DNA of 64,000 nucleotides from Xiphydria camelus (lineage: Eukaryota > Arthropoda > Insecta > Hymenoptera > Xiphydriidae). The stretch is taken from contig OY783193.1 of NCBI GenBank assembly GCA_963678675.1, forward strand, positions 10,960,822 through 11,024,821, read 5' to 3'. Shown here piece after piece: positions 1-10,721 of this stretch. The notes beneath the pieces are model-generated. The model saw nothing but the letters and a program-made list of their open reading frames with translations. It was not told where the DNA came from and ran no database searches. Numbering within the stretch: the stretch's first letter is position 1; every line of letters starts with the position of its first letter. The translations under genes and the position numbers were made by a program.

Positions 1-450
1 GCAATAAAATGTAGTAGGGCGATAGTGGGGCGGCTATTCGCGATACGCGAAGAGAGTTGCTTCGAGAGCCCTTGCGAAAATTTGACCCCGACACGACTCT
101 CGCGCGCGTCGTCGTGCTTATTCTTCTTCTCGCAAACCGGCGTACGTTCGTTAATGGACATTTAATTAGCATAACTACGACAATTAGCACGTACTCCGGA
201 GTCAGGTGACGTTTCTTCGACCGAGCTCGCGCGAAAACTTGCCGGATACGCGAGAACGCTGGGTAACGTCGTGTGAAATTCGCAGGGCGCCCGCTCAACG
301 AGGATTCGCCAGGACTATTAGGGCTGCCCGCACTCCGATTTAGCGCGGATATTCTTTACAGAGTTTCTTCCGAATTTTATCGCGCTTATAAATTCCTTCA
401 TAAATTTTTCCTCTTTGCTCTCTCTCCGCGTTTTGACGAATAAAACTTAC

Positions 451-988
451 TTTTTTCGAATTATCCATTAGATTTTCTCGCGAGAGCGGAGCCAGACGAA
501 GCTCTTTAAATAATTCATGGAAGAGTTCGCCGTATCGAAAATAATCGCGAGCCAATAATAATAATAGGTACTCCATCGCATCAAGGAAAGCCCGTAGAGT
601 ATCGTAAAGAATAGATGGAAATAAGCTCATGCAGCGCGCTGATCGAGGAGCAGTGCAATAAAAAAAAGCGCGAAGTGTCGACCGTTAGCGGAGGACACGA
701 TATTTGTTTATTTCGAGGATTTTGAATTTCTTCCGTAGAGAACTCGACCGGTTCGACCTGCCCATTTTTTCTTCTCACGAACGCGACCTTCAGCTCGGGT
801 ACCGATACACAAATTCGCGTAAGAGTCAACATCCGCAGAGGTCAACCGGCGTCAAAGACAAGACCGTTGAGAAAGGACGAAACCTCCGGGCTTACCAACG
901 CTTCTTCATCGGCGGCGACGTCGATCACCGTCGCGCACCATAGAATCGCCGCCATGCTTAACACGATTAGACGTGTTCTGAAGCCCAT
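451..988 (-). CDS. Secreted cysteine-rich peptide gene, left copy (exons 1-2 only, cut by window edge)
   Basis: Exon 1 is 988-896 (31 codons) and begins MGFRTRLIVLSMAAILW, a typical signal peptide ending near VIDVAA. It closes at donor GTAAGC in phase 0. Exon 2 is 570-451 (40 codons), has the core FRYGELFHELFKELRLAPL, ends in MDNSKK and is followed by donor GTAAGT. Both exons align with exons 1 and 2 of the gene at 8352-12071; exon 2 differs at five bases, two of them amino-acid changing. Exons 3-5, with the cysteine domain, should lie left of position 1, since the matching exon 3 is 2.3 kb past exon 2 in the other copy. I chose the ATG at 988 because it aligns with the only sensible start in that copy. 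The exon 1 tail has diverged (DEEAL here, VGKSK there). Odd: exon 2 follows a weak acceptor (ATGGAG) created where 247 bp were inserted, so this copy may splice poorly or be decaying. Function unknown. Confidence 0.65.
571..817. repeat. 247-bp insertion in intron 1 of the left secreted-peptide gene
   Basis: The right copy has seven bases (CTAATGA on the plus strand) where this copy has 247. Flanks on both sides match closely (GGTA on one side, CGTAAGAGTCAACATCCGC on the other). The block replaces the CATTAG acceptor with GATGGAG. No clear inverted ends are visible. Confidence 0.7.
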
Positions 989-1304
989 CTTGATCACTAG
1001 CTGCGTCGATGGTATCGGTTCGACGTTTCCTTCCTCGCGAAAAGATTTCGATGCGGGAGATATCAAAATACCGCGGGAGCAGACCCTCTCGGCCCGGCTG
1101 TCGTGGCGAGCCTCGCCGCTCTTGTCTGCTTCTCCTCTCGGCGCAGCGATTTTCCACAAATGGGCTCGAACGGCGGAGGAGACGAGTGAATTTCGATGGA
1201 TATTGATGGTGAAGACGATTGGCTTTGAAACGAGACTGCACTTGTGTATACCAGTAGGCCTGAACTACGTATCCAGTACTGACTTTATACATAGACTGTC
1301 TTCG

Positions 1305-1345
1305 CGTATAATGAGACGCTTTCGAAGCGTAGAGGGTTTATAGGC
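1305..1345 (-). promoter_or_regulatory. Core promoter of the left secreted-peptide gene (TATA + initiator)
   Basis: On the minus strand TATAAA lies at 1342-1337 and an initiator-like TCATTA follows at about 1314-1309, roughly 27 bases downstream, the normal spacing. The same pair occurs at the same relative place in the right copy. This predicts a 5' leader of about 320 nt before the ATG at 988. Confidence 0.55.
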
Positions 1346-1753
1346 TGGGCTAGCCGGTGCCGCGGTGGGGGTAAGACTAAGAGCTTGAAGTTATAATAAT
1401 AAGTAATAATTCGAACTTAAGTTGCGATTTGAGCAACGGTCGATGGGAGTGGGGGGCAGGGTGAAAAGAATCAGAGGGAGAGAAAGAAAGACCGAGGGAG
1501 GGACGGATTATGTGTCGTGGAGGAAGGTGAAGGTGGGGGGAGGGGCGGATTGTTTAAATAATTATTACCCCTGTTCGATGACGTCTCGGCGTCTTCGCAG
1601 GGGAGGGAACTTGGAATTTTTCGAATTTCCGGGAATTTTCGGGAGTTCGGAGAAAACCTGAGAGAGACGAAGGAGCATAAAAGTCTAGTAGAGAGACTTC
1701 TGAAACGTGCGAAAGACGATTGGCAGTTCATCGCGCTGCTTCCCGCGTAAAAG

Positions 1754-2192
1754 AAAGTATGGCTATAGTATGGCGAAAGTCTGGGAAAAATTGAACCAAA
1801 AAATATATGGCTACGGATCGTATTGCAGATTTTCAACCCAAAATTTGTTTCCTATCGGTTGAAACGTAAAATTTACTCGACACAATGCACCTTATTAATT
1901 CAATTCTGTTGTATTTACGATTTTTCAATATAAAACTGTAATGACTTGTACGCTACTAGAATATGGTTCATAAACAATAATCTGAAAGGTTAATAAAATA
2001 ATGAATTGAAATAATATCAACTAACAAGAACAGATATCGATTACAGCAGAATGCAAACATCTGAACTATAATTGAAGAGCGCATCGTTTACTGGCTGAAA
2101 AGCTGGAATACGATCTGTAGCCATACATTTTTGGTCCACCTTTTCCCAGACTTCCGTCATATTTTAGCAATACTTTTTCTTTACGCGGGTTA
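1754..2192. mobile_element. Palindromic MITE, family 'M6', left copy
   Basis: The ends are inverted repeats of about 75 bp sharing motifs such as GTCTGGGAAAAATTGAA on one side and its complement (CTTTTCCCAGACTTCC) on the other. The interior is AT-rich without a coding frame. An orthologous insertion sits at 12861-13279. Confidence 0.7.
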
Positions 2193-2229
2193 TCACCGAT
2201 GCTCGTTGGGTTTGAGAAGATAAAATGGG

Positions 2230-2269
<40 letters not shown>

Positions 2270-2815
2270 GCTATCGACGACATTAATGTTAATGCGATGA
2301 TCATTTTAGTGCTGGCAGATAATTATAAAGGAGAATAAATTGAAATCATCGATACTCGGCGTAATTTCGAAGCTTCGATCGTTGCCGATATTACAGAAAA
2401 CATTTACTTTCGTTCGAAGGTAGGTACGCGAACGAATTTGTCGATGACTCGATAGTGGTAGTTTTGAATCTTTCGTAACTCGCGTATCGTATGGTATTAG
2501 ATCTGTTTGTTGATTTGAATATACTTCCACAGAAGTCCTAGTAATGATCAGCTAGCTCTAACAGTATGGATAACAGTATTATTTACTTTTTCGTAATTCG
2601 TAGATGACACCGTCCTATTTCGAACAGTCCGGAAGTTTTTAAAGAGCATCGGTGAAATATTTGACGAATACGAAATTTATCACTTCGACCAGTAGCCGGA
2701 TATTCCTCTGATTAGCAGAAGCGCGGATGTAACATCACGTACCGTCGGTGAATTCGATTTCCGAAACGTTTCGCCGGAAATGTTCCCCGTTTTAATTCGG
2801 CTCCAACGGAACTGT
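2192..2815. other. Segment present only in left duplicate, with (CT)n microsatellite
   Basis: No counterpart occurs between 13279 and 13290. It contains an uninterrupted CT dinucleotide run of about 35 bases at 2232-2266. No gene is seen. Confidence 0.6.
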
Positions 2816-3336
2816 ACGATAACACGCGTAATGATGAGTTTCACGCATGTCATGCGATAGAACGGCGACAATATAACACACTTATAGATTTGCAGTTTAG
2901 TCATCGCGAGTAATCGCATATATAATATTTCGGGGCCAGACGGCGCGGAAACCAATGCAATCGCGCGACTATTTCACTCTACGATGATAACTCGACGAAT
3001 CGAGACGTAATCGTGACTCTCTCGCCGACGGTTAGCGGAGAGCAGTCACTCTAGATTTTGCGTATACGATGGATATTGTATGCGCGAGATTATCCCCACG
3101 AAAGTACTTCCACATGACCCGCGCAAGTCGCCGCGATTTACGCTCAATTGCGAAACGACTCGAGATCGGACGCGACGAAATATTTTCAACGGACCTTCGA
3201 ACGATGACGTGGAGTGGAGATGTGTCGCGCGATGCAATTCCACGTGGGTAAAACATTTTTTCCGATCGTTACGAAAGCTAACCGCAGGGAAAGTGGAAAA
3301 TGCCCGCGTTCGGGAAGGCGATGCGGTTTGCACGGA

Positions 3337-3545
3337 AAGAAAAGCAATTTTACTGCTCCATTCTGTAGCGCTGAAACTCCAGCTCATTTTCAAGAATTTG
3401 TACAGAAGGGACTGTTCTATATACTGTTTAAAACAGTAAATAGACAAACCCTCTCTGTACAAAGTCTTGAAAATGAGCTCGCATCTCATCGCTATTGGAT
3501 GGAGTAGTAAAAATTGTTGCTTTCTTTTTCATGTGGTATACAGAG
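3337..3545. mobile_element. Palindromic MITE, family 'M5'
   Basis: The arms are inverted repeats meeting near AAAACAGTAAATAGACAAAC; each arm carries AGCTCATTTTCAAGAATT or its complement plus the GTAGCGCTGA motif. A copy at the equivalent place (13817-14013) shows insertion before the duplication. Confidence 0.65.
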
Positions 3546-3624
3546 AAAAAGGATTGGTTGGATAAGAATTACTTATGGGGTCGCAAGTCGCACGGGGTCG
3601 CAAGGGGTCGCAAAGGGTCGCAAT

Positions 3625-3759
3625 CATAGACTTATATTTCTTAAATCGTGGTGAACATGAGCATTTCGATTGTACGTATTATTTTATTGGAGAGGAACGA
3701 ATTAATACGAATGATCGAAATACTCATTTTCAACACGATTTAAGAAATATGGATCCATG
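3625..3759. mobile_element. Short palindromic MITE, family 'M7' (left)
   Basis: About 135 bp, nearly a perfect palindrome: ATAGACTTATATTTCTTAAA at the left and the inverted form TTTAAGAAATATGGATCCAT at the right. It is preceded by a GGGTCGCAA microrepeat and the broken left end of an M2 element (3541-3624). Confidence 0.75.
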
Positions 3760-4751
3760 ATCCGACTTGCCCGGTGATCCAATTTCCCTCTGATTCGATT
3801 TGCCTTGCTCTACCCTACAGGGAGGAGAGCGAAATATTAATCGAATGGATTTGGATAGCGAGGATTCACGGGAGAGAGGAGCGGTTAGATAATTAGAACA
3901 CATTTTTGGAAGATTATCGGAGGATCGACTTATTGTAAATTCATTGAAATCAACAGATTTTTCTCTCGACATGCCCGATGCATGTATCCGAAAATATCCG
4001 TATTATGATGCCGAGACTAGCAGTCGGTTACAGCAGCCAGTAGGTACGCTTCGTCATATGTCGGACGTATGACTGACCGCATCTATTGCCTGCTAACTCC
4101 AGTAGCTAGTTGCATATCGTTACACTTATATAAGAACGACACAACTCAAAAATGAGTAATTTGCTACATCGCGGTTTAAAGATTTAATATTGTGTTTACC
4201 TTCTAATACTAATTTTTAAAATTGTAGACAAAATAAATACTTTTATTATGGTTTAATGCCACAATGTATTGTAGTTGGCTGGTAATGTGAGATTTATTCT
4301 TGGGTTGATAAACTTTGATTTGTGACAGTTTTTTGAATTGTTACATTCTTCTGTAAAAGGGGAGCGATATAATCGCGTACAAAGGATAAGAGTACAGAAA
4401 AACTATCCGAGAGGCCATCGCGGAATTAGGCGGTAAAAACCACCGAGGGCGACTCGCGGCGCGTTAAGATCTTCCCGAGTGTTATCATCCGCTTCTGGGA
4501 AGTAACACCGTGTGCTTCTTGACTGAGATGACTTTCGATTCGTGCGGCAGATAATATTTATATTGTACCGACTTTTAGAAACATCTACCTACGTTTACTC
4601 TGTAGGATACTCATCAGCCGCGGTTTATTCCATCTATTTGCAACAGCGGCGTTAATGGTGGCACGTACACGAGTTTATCGGAAATTACCCCTATATCCTT
4701 TTCTGAGCCAGGTCGGCTGTTTTCTGAGAAAACTCGTTTGTTACACGCTAC

Positions 4752-5458
4752 ACGGAAAAAACAGCAATTTTTACAGCTTTATCCAGTAGCGCTGAGACTC
4801 GAACTCATGTTTAAGAATTTGTAGAGAGAGACATTTCTATATATTGTTTATAACTGTACACGGTGACAAAAAACTACACGATTTACATTTTGACTAGCAT
4901 AAACAACGATTCAATCAATAGAAATTCCTGTGCAAATGGATATTATATATAATTCGCCTAGTATCTGTGGTTTTATAAACAGTAAATAGAAATGTGTCCC
5001 CTCTGTACAAATTCTCGAAAATGAGCTCGAGTCTCAGCGCTATTCAATGAAATAGTAAAAATTGCTGGGTTCTTTTTTCTGTGTAATGAGGAACTAACCG
5101 AGCATCGAATATCCTTGAGAAAACTCCACGCGCTACATCGTGTAATTGGGGATCGATTGAAAGTTAATTCAAGTTGTCGTTATTAACCCTCCCACGCAAA
5201 TAGATATTATATCTGGTTAAACTAGTATTTATATTGTTATAAAGAGTAAGCAAATATGTGTCGTTTGTACAAATTCTTGAAAATGATTTCGAGTCACTCA
5301 GTGAAACAGTAAAAATGGCTGGTTTCTTTTTTTCTCGTATAGCGAAAAACTATTTAATCGAACATCGACCCTTGGGAAAACTCCACTTGCCATGACATGT
5401 AATTGGGGATCGATTGAAAGTTAGGTAATTCAAGTCGTCGTTATTAACTCACCCACGC
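4752..5458. repeat. M5 MITE plus two tandem ~266-bp units (left duplicate)
   Basis: An M5 element with a larger centre begins at 4752 (ACACGGAAAAAACAGCAATT). Its right half (CTGTACAAATTCTCGAAAAT and onward) plus flank is repeated in tandem: units start near 4935 and 5201. Each carries TAGATATTATATCTGGTT or a variant, the M5 right arm, and GGGGATCGATTGAAAGTTA. Confidence 0.7.
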
Positions 5459-5460
5459 AT

Positions 5461-5926
5461 TCGATCGCGGATCAAAGTTCCGCAGCGAGAAATCTTGTCG
5501 GCGTAAAACCGTCGAAGGTCCGGTGCGCCGCACCTGACTTATCGACCTGCTTCGAAATCTCCCCCGGACGAGACGAATTGCCGTTCACCCGCGTCATTTC
5601 TCCGGGGGGGCGAGGCGCGCGTCTCCCCGCTCGCAAAACAGTGCGACACGACGAGCCGCAAGTTGCGCAATGCTTCATTCATTCGTACATCTCGGTTACA
5701 TTGGTTAACGACAGCGGCCAGGAATGCGTTCACGCATTCATCATACCGTTGCGAGTGACGGAAAACGAAGGTGCGGAGACGGTGGAGGGAGGCGCGGAGC
5801 GTCGTAATGTCCACGGATCTCCTTAATCGCTTCGCTTCGATTGCATCTGCCGTCGGCCTGCTTGCGGATTCCCTCCGTGCATTTTAGCACTCACGGCTAA
5901 TCGCTCGCGTCGTTAATGTCATTTTT
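5461..5926. other. Well-conserved end block of the duplication (left)
   Basis: This GC-rich block aligns with 18430-18901 with few gaps. Open frames exist on both strands (plus 5578-5826, minus 5814-5539) and survive in the other copy. A G-run of seven here against six there shifts the frame upstream. Differences include silent and replacement changes in similar number, so coding is not shown. No family recognised. Confidence 0.4.
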
Positions 5927-8351
5927 TGAAGATTGAATTGAATTTTTCAAGATTTGGAGGTAGCTGTTACACAATTTATTGCGTAATCATCGCCAGGATG
6001 TGTCTTTCGAAATATAAACAAAGTCTTGCAACGTTCTTTATTTTATTAAAAATGATAACATTAGAGACAATAATTATATAATCTTACATTTAATATGGTT
6101 CGATTATACATGTTTTTTTTTAATAATCATCAATCATCAATAATAAGATAAATTATCTTTCTGTATATTACATAACATTATATGAAATACTGCGTATAAA
6201 TACATTGAACTAAGAGACGTCTCTATTTTATTAACTATATCATATTTTCTCTCTACGAAACTTGGATTCCGCATTGTTGTCAAAAGATTAAGAGATTACA
6301 ATTACAATTTTTAATCTACGTTGGTGGCACGCTGGGGCATTAAAATTATTAGTACTGTAGAACATCGTCCGTATGTATACACACTCAAAGAAATCTAAGC
6401 GCTAAGTGATTGTTCATAGTATCATTAAAAATGTGATTGGAAAATTTGTAAGACCGATTTAACCAATTATTGTATTGTGCACTGTTGTACGGGCTATCGA
6501 GATGGCAATCGGACTTAAGTTATTCGATTGCAGCCCCAGGCATGTACGTATAAGCATCATACATTATTCATTATTAACTGTTACATATGACAATAAATAC
6601 TTAAAAACTGATCAGTCACTGATTGCTACATCTTTCGTGTTTTAACTCCATTATGATTTTTTGCCTTTCCGTATTGCGGCTTGACAGACGCCTTCGAAGT
6701 TCCAGTCGAAATTTTGTACAAGATATTAAGTAACGAATAAGGACATTTTGATCTTCTCTCGTCATAAATAATGGGATTATGTTATGTTACAAATAAATGG
6801 AGATGATTCTTCCTCTTTTTAAGTACATGGGGTGTGGGGAACGTTATTACTTTTAACGGAAATTAAAATTATATGGACGGCCGTACCGCGTGCGAATATA
6901 TCTGGCTAAAACTTGGTTCCAACGTTCCATGCGGATTTCTCCGTTTCGTGCGGTCGTATCCTCAAATAATAATCAACATTTGTAATAGCCAAATTTTCAT
7001 TTGCACTAGTAAAGTTACTCACGGCATGATCGGTTTTGAGTGTACGAACGGACAAGGGTAACGAAGGGATGAGTGAGGGGTAGTTTTTGTAAAAATTCTA
7101 ACAGGTGTCGTTCTTAACGCAATATACCCTGAGACGTTAAGTTAATTGGTTATAAATAGGATCTGAGAGTATACAAATTTAATGTTGACGGCAAAGATTT
7201 AAAAAATCTGCTGTTCCAATGTACACGGAGAAAAAAATTAGTAGATTTGATTAAATTGTCGATCACAGGACCCGCCCTTTCTCTCAACGTTGCTTTAGTT
7301 ACTTGAATTAAATAATTCGGTCAGAATGATTAACAATTGTTGAAGGGAAATAAGCTGTAGTCAAAATTCCAGCAAAATATTAGTTCGAGTAACTAAATCT
7401 GCGTTCCCGTGTCTGCGACTGCCAATTTAGTCAAACGTGGTACATTTTTTTCTCAGTGTAGGACTCAGTAACTTTATTAAAAGCAGGAAGACAATGTGAA
7501 TGGAAGAGCATGGAAAGAGAAAACGGACGTGGAAAAAAGGGAAAGACTATTTCGGAGGTAAGCACAAATACGCGTGGGAATGCTGAACTCGCGATATGGG
7601 CGCGGCCGTCGAATATATTGTATTTTTTTTAATTGGCTATTCGGGGAAGCGGAAAATTTGTCTGCAGTGTTGAAGGGACCTATTTTAGTTATTGTATAAC
7701 GTGTTCCTAATATCTATATTTCTTCTGCACACTTCGAAAATTTTTCTCCTTCGGAGAAGGGCGTGTACTGCAGCAACTGTTCTCGTGAGCAATTTACACA
7801 TAACGACGCGGTTTGAAATCTACAGTTATTTAAAAAAGTACTGCGCGACTGTGGCACGTTTATATTACTTCGGAGTTCGTCCGATTCCTAACGCATCGAC
7901 CTGAAGTGACGGGCGTCCTGTCTCGTCGTCCGTTGGACCTGGTCTCGTTTGAAAATCCTACGAAAAACGCTCGAGAGCCGAGCGATGCGAGTGTTGCGAG
8001 TCTCTGCTCGGGTTTCCCACGATACTTTTGTATCTATTTTATCAATTTTTAACGATCATATTTCAGTGGACTTTAATTATGCCTCGTCTATTTCAGACGA
8101 GACAAGGTTTATAATAATTGACGAATTAGGTCGCGCGGCGAGAATGAGCCCGCAGTCTTTTCATCGAGTCCGAACCAACGGTGCAACCGAATCATCGTTC
8201 TTATACTTTCGCCCGAGCCCGCGCGGATTCTTCAGGCTACAGACTACTTGCTCTCAATTTTATGCTATGCGTGCTAAGGAATCCTATAGAAAGCAATCTC
8301 TAAGTCAATACTAGGAGTTAAACTAAAGGGTGCGTTTGTAATTGGTATTCT
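5927..8351. other. Non-coding stretch downstream of the secreted-peptide gene
   Basis: AT-rich and holds the presumed 3' UTR of the minus-strand gene on its right side. I see no supported gene. Open frames at 7692-7904 and 7949-8314 have no recognisable content. Confidence 0.5.
7222..7460. mobile_element. Probable MITE with ACACGGAGAAAAAAA / TTTTTTTCTCAGTGT ends
   Basis: The left end TACACGGAGAAAAAAATTAG and right end ACATTTTTTTCTCAGTGTA are approximate inverted repeats about 240 bp apart, with AACTAAAT-like motifs mirrored inside. No coding frame. Confidence 0.45.
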
Positions 8352-10667
8352 TTAATCCGCGTTCTCTGGAAACTCTATATCCTGGTCCGTCGTGTTCTGC
8401 CTGCAGCGGTATACGTAGGCACTTACCGATAGGTCGTCGTCCGTTCGGATGCATTTAAAGCTTTTGTTCGGGCAAGAGCAGCTGCAAGGAAGAGACGGGG
8501 TTGTTAGGTATTACCGACGATACGAATAGTCGCGCGGGGATCTCGTGCGCGATTTTGAGAATTTTTTGACACAAAAGGAATTTTATAGTGGGAATAGAAA
8601 CCGAGTCATTGATGACTGAATTACACGATACGAAATAAGTATGTAAAATATTTATTTAAATGGATTTTAAATGGATTTTTTTCATATATGTGACAGCGTG
8701 GTTAACAGATATTACCGACGATACGAATAGTCGCGCGGGATCTCGTATGCGATTTCGAGGATTTTATTGAAAAATAAAAGGAATTTTATAGTGGGAATGA
8801 AAACCGAGACATTGGCTACTGAACTGTATGATACGAAATAAGTATGTAAAAGATTTTAAATGGATTTATTTTCATATAATGTGGCGGCGTGGTTTATAGA
8901 TATTATCGACGATATGTGAATAGATGCGCGGGGTTCTCGTACGCGATTTTGAGGATTTTTTTGAAATAAAAGAAATTTTATAGTGGGAATGGAAATTGAG
9001 TCATTGATAACTGAATTGCACAACATGAAATATACGTGTAAAAGATTTTAAATGCACTTTTTTCATATAAGTGGGTGGTGTGGTTAAGCAGTGTTTTTGA
9101 ACTCACGTATTTCGCATGACATATTCGATGCTTCGTGAGAAAGGGACGTAAACGGCCCATCCGCAAGGCATGTTATGGCAAATTCGACGTACAGTCTCGT
9201 CGGCGGCAGTTTCTATGGCACGTTTCGCTCTTTCCAGGTTGTCAGGGTTCGCTGAATGAGAGAACAAATTCATTATCTCAATATCACGATGCATCCTCAT
9301 TGGAAAATCAGTCGCAATCATGTATTCGAAGCGACGAAACGATTTTTTCCGTACCTGGGAGACCGGCCGAATGAAGTTGCAGGGTCGCCAGTTGTATTTC
9401 CCGTTCCGCCTCAGTCGTCTGTAAGGATAACAAGACGCTCGTTGTAAATTAATTATCGCAAATGCACATCATGAGACGCATGTGTCGCCGAGATTCGATT
9501 TTGTCCGATTGAGGCTAGCGAAATTTTTAACGTCGCTTTATCGGTGCAGGCACATTGGCGCGTTGCGATATCGAGTAAAATACGTCACGGTAAGGTCAGC
9601 GTCGGCTGATCTTTACTAGCTGAGAAAGCGAGAAAAAGGGAGAGAAAAGGGGAATGAAGAAGATAAGTTTTTATTGCGCTACGCGAATGCAAATCCATGT
9701 ATTGCTTCGACGACCTGGGCGATCGCTTTGAACGAGATTTCATGGTATTGTAATTGTTCGTTGATATCATGAATTATCAAGATTATAATCGACGTCATCA
9801 GTTTCGCCGCGAGTACCTTACTGTCATTCGTAACCCTGCTAAACATGTCCGATAGAAAACGATAGAATTAGCAGAAATGATTCGAAAATATCATGGAGCG
9901 TGAAACCAATCGTTTTTTTATCATTTTCATATTTAATATTATATAATATTATACAGATTTTATATCGATCTTATCGTTTTTTATAGTATTCATTGTAAAA
10001 ATCATAAAATCGATAGAACTTTTTATTCTATGGTATTTTTGAATCTTGTCTACAATATTCTATCGTTTTCTACCTGGGATTTTTAGAAGGGCGTGCCTCG
10101 ATACTTTGTCATATCGAATCACACGATAGTGTAAAAAGAAATTATAATACAGCGATCTCTGCTGGAGTAAAGACGTGACCGGGAGGGAGGGGAACTAACC
10201 CAATGCATACAAGGGTGTATGAAAGATAGGCCGATACCAGCAATATGCGAATATGCAAGACAATTTGAAAAACTGGCAGAGACGCAGGCGACTGAGCAAT
10301 AAGAAAGGGGGGTCGAAGGCAAAACACCAAATGGTAGACATAGCACTGTGATAGATAGATAGATAGGCTAAGCGACTCGGGGACCGGGAGGGAAAGATGT
10401 AAAAAGTTGTAAAACTATACACATAAGACAAATAAAACTACTACTACTACTATAGCGATCTCTTCGTCAAGGGATACCATGATGTTGCAGCCAACAGAGT
10501 CGGAGCTATAGCGAGTAGTAGATACGGTCGCCCGTACGTCCACTACACCGTAGCTGTTCCCGGTAAGGCGGAGGACGTATGACGGGCCGTACCTACTGGC
10601 TACTAACTTCGGCCGCTCGGCTGCATCGTTACAAGGATGTGAGGTATATAGTTTGCCGTATTTAAAC

Positions 10668-10721
<54 letters not shown>

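Larger units (their letters stand above)
1..5926 (+). repeat. Left copy of a ~13-kb tandem duplication (truncated by window edge)
   Basis: From about position 10 this stretch aligns in the same orientation with 11334-18901. Both end in the motif GTCGTTAATGTCATTTTT (about 5909-5926 and 18884-18901), after which they diverge. The offset at that end, 12975 bp, gives the unit length, so the left copy should begin about 7 kb outside the window. Present here and missing from the right copy are about 625 bp (2192-2815) and about 240 bp (4127-4367). Confidence 0.85.

Noticed and set aside
867..1343. Plus-strand 158-codon frame
   Set aside because: It lies antisense to exon 1 and the leader of the peptide gene, whose splice signals and conserved signal peptide fit the minus strand.
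8443..8448. GTAAGT donor in the last exon of the peptide gene (minus strand)
   Set aside because: Reading through keeps the frame, adds the sixth cysteine in SVSAYVYRC and reaches a stop within 30 codons; splicing here would leave five cysteines.
8500..9090. CRISPR-like array
   Set aside because: Units are contiguous 190-200-bp repeats without spacers, in a eukaryotic intron.
8978..9166. Minus-strand 62-codon frame crossing the intron 4 donor
   Set aside because: It is in a different frame from exon 4 and runs into the tandem repeat.
9585..9770. Minus-strand frame with an amphipathic-looking stretch in intron 2 of the peptide gene
   Set aside because: No acceptor/donor pair fits, and the exon chain is already complete in phase without it.
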